Of a stretch of DNA of 43,482 bases, positions 22,144-32,010 are shown one piece after another. Under the pieces are notes generated by a model. It saw only the letters and a list, made by a program, of their open reading frames with translations, was not told where the DNA came from and did no database searches. A program made the translations under genes and the position numbers. Source of the stretch: Nitrososphaerota archaeon (GTDB taxonomy: Archaea > Thermoproteota > Nitrososphaeria > Nitrososphaerales > Nitrosopumilaceae). Location: assembly GCA_013288545.1 (NCBI GenBank), contig JABDBR010000010.1, forward strand, positions 1,008 to 44,489, written 5' to 3'. Each line of letters begins with the position of its first letter. The stretch's first letter is position 1.

Positions 22144-23292
22144 ATGAAAACTCAGCATTATTTTATAATTGTAATTTCTATTATCGCCATGTCTTGTATA
22201 GGATTGCTTGATTTTACAAAATCATATGCTGCATATGTTGGACCTGATTGTAATGAAAAAGAAGTGGTTGGTTTTTCACCAGCTGCATCAAAAGTAGCCT
22301 TTCTCTCAAATGAAGGAAGTGTGAATGTGGATAATTTTACATTGTATACGGTAAACAGCAATGGCACAGGCAATCTAGAAAAAATAGGACAAGTCACATC
22401 CAGATCATCACCTGTAATTATTTCGCAAGATGGAAAAACGATTGTCTTCTCAGTTAGCGTGAACGGAACAAATCAGCTTTTTACAAGTAATATGCTTGGT
22501 ATGAATACCAGACAGCTAACTAGTGGTAATGATTCTGTATCTGCAATTGCTATATTTCCAAACAGTACAAAAATAATATTTGGAACCAATCTTCCCTATG
22601 CAAATGGATTCTCAAATATTTATTCCATAAATTCTGATGGAACACATCTTTTCCAGATCACTCATGATCCTCAGGATAAATTTTGGACCGCGGTATCAGC
22701 AAATGGAAAAGTAATTGCGTACAGCATAGAAACTGGTGTTCATACTGACAAAATATTTGCAGTGAATACGGATGGTACTAATTTGCACTTTGTAACAGAT
22801 GGCTCTCTCTTTTCTTATGAAAAACCTGCGATCTCAGATAATGGCTCACAAATCACATTTTCAAGATTCAACGACGGTGAAGACTTTGTATACAGAATAA
22901 ATGAAGATGGCAGTGGACTTGTTTCTATTGGTCCTTTAGGATCATCACCTAAGGATGATTTCATCATGACTTCTGAAGGTAACAAGATCAATTACTGGCC
23001 TATTTTTAGGTCACATGATAGCTCCAAAGTCATAATTGCTGAACGAATTAACGGCACCATGCAGCTTTTTACCTCTGATGATAATGGGGTACACATGATC
23101 CCATTAGTTGATAATTCGTACTTTAAACCGAATCCAAACTGTAAGATTCCATACTCAAGTCTATGGATTCATATGGAAAATGTTACAAACTCATCTCTAC
23201 CATATGAAACACCTGAATTTCCATTTGCAGCTCCGGTTTTATTGATTAGTATAATATCGCTAATCATTTTTTACCGAATGAAATTCAGATAA
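22144..23292 (+). CDS. exported TolB-like beta-propeller with PEF-type C-terminal anchor
   Basis: 382 residues from ATG 22144; TTTTTTAAAC centred ~26 bp upstream favours it over ATG 22126. Signal peptide ~5-30, then repeated WD40-like PD40 blades (FSPAASKVAFLS, SQDGKTIVFS, SANGKVIAYS, SDNGSQITFSRF, NTDGTNLHFV) of the TolB/IorB propeller type. The C-terminus is PEFPFAAPVLLISI, a further hydrophobic run and FYRMKFR, a conserved-looking anchor reminiscent of PEF-CTERM sorting signals. It is likely a surface-bound ligand-binding or scaffold protein; the substrate is unknown. Confidence 0.78.
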   Translation: MKTQHYFIIVISIIAMSCIGLLDFTKSYAAYVGPDCNEKEVVGFSPAASKVAFLSNEGSVNVDNFTLYTVNSNGTGNLEKIGQVTSRSSPVIISQDGKTIVFSVSVNGTNQLFTSNMLGMNTRQLTSGNDSVSAIAIFPNSTKIIFGTNLPYANGFSNIYSINSDGTHLFQITHDPQDKFWTAVSANGKVIAYSIETGVHTDKIFAVNTDGTNLHFVTDGSLFSYEKPAISDNGSQITFSRFNDGEDFVYRINEDGSGLVSIGPLGSSPKDDFIMTSEGNKINYWPIFRSHDSSKVIIAERINGTMQLFTSDDNGVHMIPLVDNSYFKPNPNCKIPYSSLWIHMENVTNSSLPYETPEFPFAAPVLLISIISLIIFYRMKFR

Positions 23293-23529
23293 AAATCTGG
23301 GACAGGTGTCCACTACAACAGTTCTGGCGGTAACCCAGGACCCGTCATTATGGATTTAATTCATTTCAGGTTTCCAAAATAAATCCAAATGAAGGCTTAA
23401 AATAATTCAGTGATAAAAGATAGTAGAAAGATTCTTAAAAAAGAAAACTAATCATTTGCATGAGTCTAATTCATAAGGTCTCAACGGATCATGGGAATTC
23501 CCCTCAAGAAAATCTAGCAATTCAAGAGA

Positions 23530-23808
23530 CTATTTTTTATATTGATTTATTTTTTGCACTACCTCGGCCGCATTTTTGATATTGAATTTCATATCATATG
23601 TAGCCACTCCCTCAGTCCAGGAAATCACAAGGCTGTCTTTTTTTGCTGCATTTGAAAGTATTTCGCCATATGCAAGTTCTAGACACAATCCACTACCAGA
23701 TACTTCTACTGCAATTCCGGTGTCAAGTAGATATAGTGTTCCAAGACCCATCTTGCTCTGTACTTTTTTCTTGTCAAGAATTTGTTGCCCTTTTGCAAGA
23801 CCTATCAT
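23530..23808 (-). CDS. small cytosolic hypothetical protein
   Basis: 92 residues without signal or membrane segment. The pattern LGTLYLLDTGIAVEV, LAYGEILSNAA, SLVISWTEG, TYDMKFNIKNAAEVVQKINQY resembles a PH-like or GRAM-like small beta fold with a closing helix. No clear relative is named. It is flanked by surface-protein genes on the other strand and is the only soluble small protein in this stretch. Start ATG at 23808; an alternative is the internal Met at residue 20. Confidence 0.55.
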   Translation of the reverse strand: MIGLAKGQQILDKKKVQSKMGLGTLYLLDTGIAVEVSGSGLCLELAYGEILSNAAKKDSLVISWTEGVATYDMKFNIKNAAEVVQKINQYKK

Positions 23809-23871
23809 ACAATGACACCATCATGAAAAATAAAAAGAGGTATTCAACCGCTTAAATGGTATTACAAATTA

Positions 23872-24213
23872 ATGATTATGATACCAATAGCAATAGCTAT
23901 CACGATCATTGTCATAGTTGGAATGGGTTTGATAATGCAGCAACAAAGCCAAAGTGTGGCAGTTACACAAAAAGAAAATACTATCAATGCTATTCACAAC
24001 ACCAAAGAAAAAGAAACTATCCAGGCAACACATTCTGGAAGTTCATTTAGTTTCAAAAATCCAGAAAACGTACCAGTACATATCAAGTATTTTAGAATTG
24101 TAGACGATCAGGGAAACTTGATTTCGAGAATTCCATATGACAAGCAGATACCAGCATTTGCAAACTCTAGCATTAACCTTAACGGAGTAATACCGTCACA
24201 ATATCTAAAATAA
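23872..24213 (+). CDS. short membrane-anchored exported protein
   Basis: 113 residues (111 if the start is ATG 23878, which fits the CTTAAATG TATA position better). The N-terminus is a bare hydrophobic helix (IPIAIAITIIVIVGMGLIM) without the basic prepilin motif. A polar Gln/Lys/Thr linker (~25-55) follows, then a small beta domain ending VIPSQYLK. It precedes two giant exported proteins on the same strand (44 bp to the next start) and may be a partner or assembly factor. Pilin-like length and topology are noted, but no cleavage motif is visible. Confidence 0.6.
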   Translation: MIMIPIAIAITIIVIVGMGLIMQQQSQSVAVTQKENTINAIHNTKEKETIQATHSGSSFSFKNPENVPVHIKYFRIVDDQGNLISRIPYDKQIPAFANSSINLNGVIPSQYLK

Positions 24214-24257
24214 TACTGGTTGTCAACTGTTTAAAAATTAGATAATTATTTTAAATA

Positions 24258-26597
24258 ATGAAAAAAACAGCATTACTTTCTTTAGGATTATTACTGACAG
24301 CATTTGTGTTTAACAGTGCATATGCTACACAGATTCTAATCGTCACTGACAATGGCAATGTATTTCCAATCGCAAATACATTGTCAAGTTCTTCTGCTAC
24401 AGGAACCGGTAATGGTAACGGTAATGGAACAGGTAATGGAGTCATGGCACAAATTGTTACTACAAATCCAAAAGGTTTGGTAATTGCAGGAATAGACAGT
24501 GCTACTGGAAATTCAAGTTCGCTTAGACCCTACAACAAAGTTAACACTGGAACATTTGCGGCAGGATTTCAGACAAGTGATTCTGTTCAAAAAATGTTCA
24601 TTCCACAGATAAATGCACCATATGTGTACAGTAATGGAGTATTACAAAGTAACAATACGCCGCTGCCAAACATATTATCTCCCAGTTCCACGACTAGTCT
24701 TTCAGGTTCGCCAAGTAGTACAACTTCATCAAGTGGGATTAGCATTAGTGGCCCAGGCACTCTTGGAATTTTACTCAATAGTGGATTAGGCTCTACTGTC
24801 GTAACAGGATCAGGTATTACTGGCGGCGGTTCTGCATTTTTTGGAACTTTGATAGATCATACAATATCTCCTACTGCTTATGATGGAGGCACTCATGGGT
24901 ATACAATATTTACATCAAACATTGGAACAACCAGCGGAGGATATACTGTAACAACTCCTGTCAACAAATATGTAAGTTCAGCAAGCAATGCCTATGCGAC
25001 ATATACTTGGGGCTGGTCAGCTTGCAACATGAGTGCATATACTGCTTGGTCTTGGTCTTGTGGTTATGATTCTGGAACAGGTGTTGCAACAGTAAATGGA
25101 TACGTATCAGGAAGTTGCTACTATGTAACCTCTGTAACTTTTAGTACAACTGATCAGTATGCCGCAAATTATTATTCACACACTAGTTCTTCTTCGTGTA
25201 GTGCGAAAGGAGGGTGTTCATATTTTCAGAGTGGTAGTTCATTTGTGCCATACATCACACTCTATGATAAATCACCATTTGTTCCGTTAACACAAACATA
25301 CACAAATGATTTTCAATCACAAGTAAATTTCAATCCCTCATACTCGTATTGGTTAATTGTAACACCAACATCTGGTGGGACAACAATTGGTGCAACCAAC
25401 TATGATCCTAGCACACAGATGTTTTTCAAAGTGACTAACTTGCCATCTAACATACCGTTTCAGATATTACAAAATGGAGTAGTTGGTGTACAGGGTGTAA
25501 CAAGCTCAAGTGGTACAATATCATTATCAGCCTCCCAAATAGCGGCAGGAGGCCAATCATCCATTAGTGGCGAATTGGACATTTATCCAAATTCTCCAGC
25601 ATATGTAGGAACCATAGGTACGGCAGTTTATGATACCGTGAATAATCAAATGTTCAACATACCTGCAGCATCTCAACAGATCTATACTTCATTTGCTTAT
25701 GTTCAAATTCCAATGGCTGCTAAAACAAATATACAAAACGTGGTAGACAATGCAACTTCGTTAATCAGCATACCATACTTGTCCAAGACATATAATGCAG
25801 GTTCATCTATGATGGTGCCAATCATTCCAGGACTAAAATCAATTTCATTTAGCCTCAATGGTACCCAAACAGTATTGAAAATGTCCTCCATTCCAAGCAA
25901 TTTAGGAATATCAATTGTCACATCAGGTACAAACAGCAATTCGGGATATAATACCAATGGGGTACCATTACAAATTAGTGCAGACACAGGAGGTGAAGCA
26001 TCAGCTATTGCTCCAAAAGACGGAACAATGTATGCGTTAGTAAATGCCCAAGTATCTGCGGACACATCATACACCACAAGTGCAACTTACAACTATCAAC
26101 AGACTGCAACACAATACATCTACGAGGTGTACAATCCATCAATTGGTTGGTATGTAAAAGCACCATGCCCACAAGATCAATTTCAAGCCAGTGGGTGTAC
26201 GGACCATCTATCCTATGCATCATCGTCAGCTCATGCCGGACCACTTGACGTCTATGTAGATATTTACGTAAACGGCGTATTTTCTAATTCACAAATTATT
26301 TACTATAATCCAAATCCAATAATTCAGCAGACATCATCTGTAAACAGTTGGTCATTCTCAGGTTCAAATGCAATGGCAATGCATTATCCGACTTCACAAG
26401 CTTCTGGAATAGTACAGATACCAGTACATGCGGGAGATTTGGTTGAATTTTACATGCGTGCACATGTGGACGCATATGGAGATCCAATATCAGTGCCAAC
26501 AGGATACTATGGAGTATTTACCACTACAAATCAAGTATGCACTGGAAGTGCCACGATAAATCTTAACAGTGGCTCTATCTTGACAGGCATTAGTTGA
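24258..26597 (+). CDS. giant secreted Ser/Thr/Gly-rich surface protein
   Basis: 779 residues with signal peptide MKKTALLSLGLLLTAFVF and cleavage near AYA. A low-complexity N-terminal stretch with Gly-Asn repeats (GNGNGNGTGNG, ~50-60) and a Ser-rich linker (SPSSTTSLSGSPSS, ~140-155) precede large beta-rich regions. Aromatic- and Cys-containing segments occur near 250-320 (WGWSACNMSAYTAWSWSCGY). No C-terminal membrane helix. A TTTAAAAAT box centred ~26 bp upstream implies a leaderless start. It is followed 42 bp later by an anchored 947-residue protein, and the two may form a complex at the cell surface. Confidence 0.72.
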   Translation: MKKTALLSLGLLLTAFVFNSAYATQILIVTDNGNVFPIANTLSSSSATGTGNGNGNGTGNGVMAQIVTTNPKGLVIAGIDSATGNSSSLRPYNKVNTGTFAAGFQTSDSVQKMFIPQINAPYVYSNGVLQSNNTPLPNILSPSSTTSLSGSPSSTTSSSGISISGPGTLGILLNSGLGSTVVTGSGITGGGSAFFGTLIDHTISPTAYDGGTHGYTIFTSNIGTTSGGYTVTTPVNKYVSSASNAYATYTWGWSACNMSAYTAWSWSCGYDSGTGVATVNGYVSGSCYYVTSVTFSTTDQYAANYYSHTSSSSCSAKGGCSYFQSGSSFVPYITLYDKSPFVPLTQTYTNDFQSQVNFNPSYSYWLIVTPTSGGTTIGATNYDPSTQMFFKVTNLPSNIPFQILQNGVVGVQGVTSSSGTISLSASQIAAGGQSSISGELDIYPNSPAYVGTIGTAVYDTVNNQMFNIPAASQQIYTSFAYVQIPMAAKTNIQNVVDNATSLISIPYLSKTYNAGSSMMVPIIPGLKSISFSLNGTQTVLKMSSIPSNLGISIVTSGTNSNSGYNTNGVPLQISADTGGEASAIAPKDGTMYALVNAQVSADTSYTTSATYNYQQTATQYIYEVYNPSIGWYVKAPCPQDQFQASGCTDHLSYASSSAHAGPLDVYVDIYVNGVFSNSQIIYYNPNPIIQQTSSVNSWSFSGSNAMAMHYPTSQASGIVQIPVHAGDLVEFYMRAHVDAYGDPISVPTGYYGVFTTTNQVCTGSATINLNSGSILTGIS

Positions 26598-26639
26598 CGA
26601 TAAAAAAATCGTCTTAAATTATGCATAATTTTTGGTTTT

Positions 26640-29483
26640 ATGCGAACTGGGATTTTTTTATTTTTTATTTATATCATCATATCCCCACTTCAAGTGTTTG
26701 GGCAGCTTGACTCGATCCTAAATGCTACCAATCCCAATTTGCCATCACAGCAAGATGCAAGCAGTTTTACGATATGGATTCCAGGAAAAATGATCAGCGG
26801 CCAGGATTATGAAGGAATGGTACTTTTAGACAAGCCAGCAAACCAGCCAAGTATTTTTTACTTGTCTTCAAGTGATAAATCGACATTACAGGTACCGCTC
26901 TCAATAACGATACCACCATCAGAAAATCATGGAATATTTGCAATCAAGACACTCAAAGATGGGAATGCTACAGTATTTGGTGCATTAAACGGGAACTTGG
27001 CTCAAAGTGCAACCCTGGTTTACACTTCAAATTCACAACCATCTCAATTACAAATGATAGTTCCAACATCTACAACTAGGGCACAAGATATGCAATCATA
27101 TGTTTTTTCAGAAGACAAATTTGGATTACCAGTACCAGTTGATGCAGATACCGAAATAACTGTCACAACATCTTCCATGATAACCGCGCCGCAAACTGTA
27201 ACTATACCAAAGGGACAGTATTATACCACACTACCATTATTTACAAAAGGCAGTGGTGTTGTTTCAGTATCATCAGATAGCTTGGGTGTTGCAACTGCAA
27301 ATGTTACAAAAATTAATGACAATGTAACAATCAAGCTAGCTATAGCCCCAGATACAGCATTGCCAAATTCACTTTCATATTATTACATATGGTTGGAAAA
27401 AAATGGATTACCATTCAAGCCACCGTATACAATTCATGTATCCCTTACATCAAGTGATACAAATGTTGCAAGGTTTGGAAATAATTACGATGTCACACAT
27501 TTTAATGACATACTTTATTCTACTACAATACGGAATGGAGTTGCAAAAGGTTTTGTCTATACACGAAATGTTGGGAGTACAGTAATTTCTGCAAGCGTAG
27601 ACGGGTTTGGTGCAGCAAGTGCTAACCTCATAGTTGGACCAACAACGAACAATCAGGTAACAGGACAAAACATCACAAGTTATTGCAGTGTATTGGTATC
27701 ATGCAAACCAAACATGGTAAAAATTTGGACATATCCAACTACATTTGATGACTCTGGATATGGCATAGTTGGACTATATCGTCAGATAAACCAATCAGGT
27801 ACCAGTACAATCATCCCACTTGAAGCAGATGGCAGTACTGTTCAGTTGTCATCAAATGGGCCAGATACAAATTATGACAAACAAATCAGCATGATACCCA
27901 CTCGCATACCTGGAAGTAACGAAGAAACAGGGGTCGCACAAGCTGTAGAATTTGCCATTCAGGGGGGTGGAACTGGAAACTTTACTATGACTGCATCAGG
28001 TCCGGGAGAGATACCAGGCACTGCAAATTTCGCTGTCTTGCCTAGATATGATGACTCGTACAACATCAAGATAACTCTGCTTCCAATCAATGCAGGAATA
28101 AATCAAGATCTTGGCATAATGTACATCGCAGACAGTACAGGTGCAATGGTTGAACCGTCGAATATTTTTGCAGAACCACCAAAAGTAGACATCAAAAGTA
28201 CAGTCCAGAATATGCCAAAGACATTAGATTTTACATCAACCAACATGATACTCAATGGAATAATCACTAAAAAATCAGAGATGGTAGCTTCAATTCAAGG
28301 AATTCCATCTTCTGCAATTTCAATTGTTCCTCTTGATGTTGCAACAAACATAGAATTTGAATTACCGCCAAAAGTACACGTTGGAGAAAAATTCCCATAT
28401 GTAGCATACAAAACAGATGCATTTGGTATACCGTTAGAAAGAATCGTTCCAAGTGATGTATCCACAATAACCGGAGTAAACTTTGATCCTTCTGGTAGAT
28501 ACATGTCAGTAACTCAGGAAGGAAGGGTAACAGTAGCAGTACTCTCAGAGGATGGAGCAATCAAACAGTCAATCAATTCGTTTTACAATGACATGAATGT
28601 AAACATAGATGCAAACTCGACAATCTTCAAAGTAGGAAAGGACAATATTTTCAATATAAAATCAGATATTAGTAATGTGGTATACGATATACGATCAATT
28701 TTTCCTGTTATCAAAAAAGGAGACGGGGAATATTCCATTACACCATCAAGAGAACAGAATTTTGATGTGACTGTATTTGCACACAAGGATGGATTTCGGC
28801 CAATATCGGAAACATTGCATCTTGTTTCAAAGAAAATAATTGACATAACAATGATTGCAAAAGGAAATGATGGAACACAATTACACATCAGTCCAACGTT
28901 TACTGTCAACAATTATTCCATTGCACAAAACACGCCATTTACTGTATCCGTAAATGCTGGCAATATAGACATGGAATTGCCGCCAAAAGTGATTTTACAA
29001 AACAAAAACTATGTGTTGGATAGGATAAATATTGGCGACCAGAGTTATACAGAAAATAAAGTACAAACATACCTAGAAGATGACTCGAGCATAATTGCAA
29101 CATATGACTTGGTCCTAAGTGTAAATGCAACAGATGCGATAGGCGGAGGATTTTACTCGTATGGAAGTACTGTTACGCTAGATGCTCCTGAGAAATGGCA
29201 AGCCTCATTCCTTGTAAGGCAGGTTTTTGATCATTGGGAAGGCAGCAATCTGCCATTTGATTCCAAGGCAAACAATGTCAGTTTTACAGCAAAGGACAAC
29301 GTATTTGCGACTGCAATCTACAGGCCTGATTACACATATCTGATGCTAGTAATAGCTGGACCGATTACAGGAATATTTGCAATGAAAAAACGCAGTACTA
29401 TCTCTTGGTATGCAAGAGAGATAAATGATAAATTGGAAAAATTCATTCCAAAATTGCCAGCCAAGAAAAAAACAGAACTTTAA
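26640..29483 (+). CDS. giant C-terminally anchored Ig-like surface protein
   Basis: 947 residues. Signal peptide ~3-21, then repeated Ig/cadherin-like beta segments separated by phrases such as PSQLQMIVPTSTTRAQDM and KINDNVTIKLAIAPDTALPN. Near residues 870-895 FDHWEGSNLPFDSKANNVSF resembles an InlB B-repeat-like (Flg_new) unit. A membrane helix (YLMLVIAGPITGIFAM) and a basic cytosolic tail (KKRSTISWYAREIN) close the protein. The TATA-like GTCTTAAATT lies about 26 bp before the ATG, so it is separately transcribed from the preceding giant gene. It is likely an adhesin or mating-surface protein (inference). Confidence 0.75.
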   Translation: MRTGIFLFFIYIIISPLQVFGQLDSILNATNPNLPSQQDASSFTIWIPGKMISGQDYEGMVLLDKPANQPSIFYLSSSDKSTLQVPLSITIPPSENHGIFAIKTLKDGNATVFGALNGNLAQSATLVYTSNSQPSQLQMIVPTSTTRAQDMQSYVFSEDKFGLPVPVDADTEITVTTSSMITAPQTVTIPKGQYYTTLPLFTKGSGVVSVSSDSLGVATANVTKINDNVTIKLAIAPDTALPNSLSYYYIWLEKNGLPFKPPYTIHVSLTSSDTNVARFGNNYDVTHFNDILYSTTIRNGVAKGFVYTRNVGSTVISASVDGFGAASANLIVGPTTNNQVTGQNITSYCSVLVSCKPNMVKIWTYPTTFDDSGYGIVGLYRQINQSGTSTIIPLEADGSTVQLSSNGPDTNYDKQISMIPTRIPGSNEETGVAQAVEFAIQGGGTGNFTMTASGPGEIPGTANFAVLPRYDDSYNIKITLLPINAGINQDLGIMYIADSTGAMVEPSNIFAEPPKVDIKSTVQNMPKTLDFTSTNMILNGIITKKSEMVASIQGIPSSAISIVPLDVATNIEFELPPKVHVGEKFPYVAYKTDAFGIPLERIVPSDVSTITGVNFDPSGRYMSVTQEGRVTVAVLSEDGAIKQSINSFYNDMNVNIDANSTIFKVGKDNIFNIKSDISNVVYDIRSIFPVIKKGDGEYSITPSREQNFDVTVFAHKDGFRPISETLHLVSKKIIDITMIAKGNDGTQLHISPTFTVNNYSIAQNTPFTVSVNAGNIDMELPPKVILQNKNYVLDRINIGDQSYTENKVQTYLEDDSSIIATYDLVLSVNATDAIGGGFYSYGSTVTLDAPEKWQASFLVRQVFDHWEGSNLPFDSKANNVSFTAKDNVFATAIYRPDYTYLMLVIAGPITGIFAMKKRSTISWYAREINDKLEKFIPKLPAKKKTEL

Positions 29484-29590
29484 TGAATCTGAAAATGTGT
29501 CATAACAACATAGAATTCTACAGGACTATTCAAACATAGACACTAAAAAATATAGTGCTTTTGTATGATGTGACAATCAATTATTTGGGT

Positions 29591-30016
29591 TCATCTCATA
29601 TTTGGAAAAATTTCTTTAATCTCGTCTTTACTGAACTTGGAAGACTGGTTTAACACATCTATCATCTCCATGTGTTTAGAATTTGAAATATCCTTTCCAA
29701 GTCGTAGAAGATAATCATGATAAATGATTTTGCCAAGTGTTGTATGATTGTACATGTTATCATATTTTATCAAAAGACCCGCTTTGACGAGCTGATTAAG
29801 TCTAAGGTAATACTGCTTTTTTGTCAGTCCAATCTCAGAGTGTGTACCAATATGTGATTTTATGCCATCCTTTGCAAGAGTAAAGATCGTAAAGGCATGT
29901 AGTTTTGATAAGAGTGATAACAAATCCATTGTTTTTTGTATCTCTGTATCATTTTTTGTTGTGGCGTGTCTATCCATATCATGGCTGGAATGTCCCTTAC
30001 TTTCCAAGACATTCAT
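29591..30016 (-). CDS. winged-helix transcription regulator
   Basis: 141 residues from ATG 30016, chosen over the GTG at 30031 because an ATTCATTAAGG box is centred ~26 bp upstream of it. Residues ~25-95 carry a winged helix: TMDLLSLLSKLHAFTIFTLAKD, LTKKQYYLRLNQLVKAGLLIKYD, then HTTLGKIIYHDYL. The N-terminal ~25 residues are His/Asp-rich and disordered. It is divergent from the AbrB-type gene at 30102 and near the surface-protein genes, so it may control one of those units. No ligand domain is visible. Confidence 0.75.
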   Translation of the reverse strand: MNVLESKGHSSHDMDRHATTKNDTEIQKTMDLLSLLSKLHAFTIFTLAKDGIKSHIGTHSEIGLTKKQYYLRLNQLVKAGLLIKYDNMYNHTTLGKIIYHDYLLRLGKDISNSKHMEMIDVLNQSSKFSKDEIKEIFPNMR

Positions 30017-30101
30017 ACTTTCCTTGGGCACCTTAATGAATATTCCTTTCTTTCCTTACTATCAAGGTGAGAGTGTAATATCAAAGGAATCAAAGCGTGA
30101 G

Positions 30102-30248
30102 ATGCTCGGGATGAGTATGATTACCTACAAGTTTCAGGTTACCATACCAAAAAAGGTCAGAGAGAAACACAAATTCAAGGAAGGAGACACATTGGCATTT
30201 GTGGAAGAACATGGTAGAATTTATCTTGTAAAGAGTACCGATGTATAA
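30102..30248 (+). CDS. SpoVT/AbrB-type DNA-binding micro-protein
   Basis: 48 residues from ATG 30102 (later Met codons at 30111 and 30117 are alternatives). MITYKFQVTIPKKVREKHKF, GDTLAFVEEHGRIYLVK is a complete swapped-hairpin AbrB domain, as found in small archaeal regulators and antitoxins. A longer frame from 29862 overlaps the opposing winged-helix gene and is not used. GTAATATC about 26 bp upstream is a possible TATA box. It is divergent from the winged-helix gene, forming a two-regulator switch of the element; no toxin gene follows. Confidence 0.75.
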   Translation: MLGMSMITYKFQVTIPKKVREKHKFKEGDTLAFVEEHGRIYLVKSTDV

Positions 30249-30293
30249 TAGACGATCTCACGTCTAGACGGTACTCAATTTTATTTTTATTTG
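30249..30293 (+). terminator. hairpin plus T-rich run after AbrB gene
   Basis: TAGACG-atctca-CGTCTA (30249-30266) is followed by the T-rich stretch 30279-30293. It sits directly after the stop codon and looks like a transcription end. Confidence 0.45.
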
Positions 30294-30407
30294 TTAAATG
30301 CTATAGATAATTCCTTTAGTGAATCTTACAAGAACCAAACCCATGATGAAAATTGGAATAATTCTACACCACTTTTTTAAGCCATGTCTGTCCAGTACGG
30401 ATACGAC

Positions 30408-31523
30408 ATGAGAACTCTAAGTCTACTAAGTGTAATCTTACTGATGATGGTGGGAACTAGTACTACATTTGCACAATCAAGTATTGCATTAAATCAAGAT
30501 CCTGAATTCAATTTATTATATTCCAAATCTCCTCTACAACAATTAAAATCTGGTATTGCGTCTAAAGATGTAAAATGTCATGATAATTTCCTGCTGACAT
30601 TCAAAGCAAAGGATGGCTCTCCAGCCTGTGTAAAACCAGAAACCGCAAAGATACTATATGAACGTGGATGGGCATTGGTATTAAGTGTCAATCTCGATAA
30701 CAGTAATTCAAATAAGCCTGTAGATGTAATCTCAATTCTTTCAGATTCGTCCCTAACAAATCCTGGTGGTCCACCAGTTAAGATAACGATAAAGAACAAT
30801 GGGATTGCATCCATAACCAGTCTCAAAGCTATACTTCATCTCAATAATAAATATACTTTTGACTTTGCAAATGTAACACAATCAAAACCTCTTACCATTG
30901 GAAATATAACATCTGATTCTAAGATCTTAATTGGTGCAGGATTTGATAACAAGCTTGCATATCTGCTTACAATAAGTGGAATTGCAAACAAGACCTCGTT
31001 TAACTTTACTGAGAATGTTTGGATATCCTCTACAAGTGAAAGCTCTGCCAAAGAGCATTCAGTAAATGCAAAAGTGCCTGATTCATTTGTAGTCTGTGAT
31101 ACACCGTATGAATACAAACAAGGTTTCATCCCCGTACTATACATGCCCACAAATTTGGATGGGCGAATCTGTGTAAATTATTGGAATCCAAATCATCCCA
31201 GAAATGCAAGCCTGACAATTTTTGATGCCAAGTCATACCAAGTGGAAAAAAGCATCACAACATGGGCAGAACCTGACCTTATACCTGTAGGAAATAGTAC
31301 TGTAACTTATACGATAAAGACAGGAAATCAAACTGGTTTCTACGGGGTAACAGTATTTTGTGTAGGAATGCCTTTTGCCATAGGATATGACAATAATTCG
31401 AACATGTCGATAAATGACTTTCCATGGGAAAAACAGCAGACAATTAACTGCCCAATGATGGACTTTCAGTTCAAAGTTTTGGCAACAAAGAATATTGGAA
31501 TAAAATACATTCCATATCCATGA
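30408..31523 (+). CDS. secreted protein with SPACVK-type thaumarchaeal surface motif
   Basis: 371 residues from ATG 30408; the frame from 30384 starts only a few bases after the TTTTTTAA box and cannot be the start. Signal peptide MRTLSLLSVILLMMVGTSTTFA. Near residues 50-80 stands KDVKCHDNFLLTFKAKDG followed by SPACVKPETA and ERGWA, a short Cys-pair domain that also occurs in the 583-residue protein downstream. The rest is beta-sandwich with Cys pairs and sequons. First gene of a three-gene unit (gaps of 10 and 3 bp). Confidence 0.72.
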   Translation: MRTLSLLSVILLMMVGTSTTFAQSSIALNQDPEFNLLYSKSPLQQLKSGIASKDVKCHDNFLLTFKAKDGSPACVKPETAKILYERGWALVLSVNLDNSNSNKPVDVISILSDSSLTNPGGPPVKITIKNNGIASITSLKAILHLNNKYTFDFANVTQSKPLTIGNITSDSKILIGAGFDNKLAYLLTISGIANKTSFNFTENVWISSTSESSAKEHSVNAKVPDSFVVCDTPYEYKQGFIPVLYMPTNLDGRICVNYWNPNHPRNASLTIFDAKSYQVEKSITTWAEPDLIPVGNSTVTYTIKTGNQTGFYGVTVFCVGMPFAIGYDNNSNMSINDFPWEKQQTINCPMMDFQFKVLATKNIGIKYIPYP

Positions 31524-31533
31524 GAGTGAGAAA

Positions 31534-32007
31534 ATGAAAACTCTACATCTAACAATAATTGTAATTACATGTACTATTACAGCATCTATGGCGTGGTATT
31601 TCGTAAGTTATGACCCCACTCCTGTTATAACAGAAAATGATTTTGGAATAAACGCACTAGTGATTCATAGACCTTTTATGGGATGTCCAGTGGTGGAAAA
31701 TTGTATTCATCCTGATTATTATCTCAAAATAAACTCAAAATCAAAGACATTCATTACTGGATACAATATCTGTGACGTAAATTCATGTGTAAAACAAGTT
31801 GGGTTTTCAATTTCATTGCCGCTAGTGGATGTCTTACATCCAAACTATCAAGAGTTGCCGTTACCTGATAATTTGCCTTGGAAAGATGGAGATTTTGTTG
31901 ATATTAAAGTAAAAGCGCCAAGTACCCTGATAATGGGTATTACTAATTCATCAATTCCAACAATCTGGATTGATCTTGGCAAATCAGAAATAGTGAGGAG
32001 TTCTTAG
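31534..32007 (+). CDS. small exported protein, middle gene of surface operon
   Basis: 157 residues with a signal anchor (MKTLHLTIIVITCTITASMA). The mature part has two Cys pairs (GCPVVENCIHPDYYLKINS and YNICDVNSCVKQVG) and a beta-rich fold. The first 35 nt of the gene are nearly identical to those of the next gene, so the 5' ends were duplicated. GAGTGAG just before the ATG can serve as ribosome-binding site, as expected for an internal operon gene. Function unknown. Confidence 0.65.
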   Translation: MKTLHLTIIVITCTITASMAWYFVSYDPTPVITENDFGINALVIHRPFMGCPVVENCIHPDYYLKINSKSKTFITGYNICDVNSCVKQVGFSISLPLVDVLHPNYQELPLPDNLPWKDGDFVDIKVKAPSTLIMGITNSSIPTIWIDLGKSEIVRSS

Positions 32008-32010
32008 AAA

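Noticed and set aside
23460-23579. 39-residue plus-strand frame MSLIHKVSTDHGN... with a TATA-like box upstream
   Set aside because: It runs into the opposing 92-residue gene, has no motif and low-complexity coding; not strong enough to call. The rest of 23293-23529 shows nothing supportable.
29862-30101. N-terminal extension of the AbrB-type gene
   Set aside because: It is antisense to the winged-helix gene and the AbrB domain is complete from 30102 onward.
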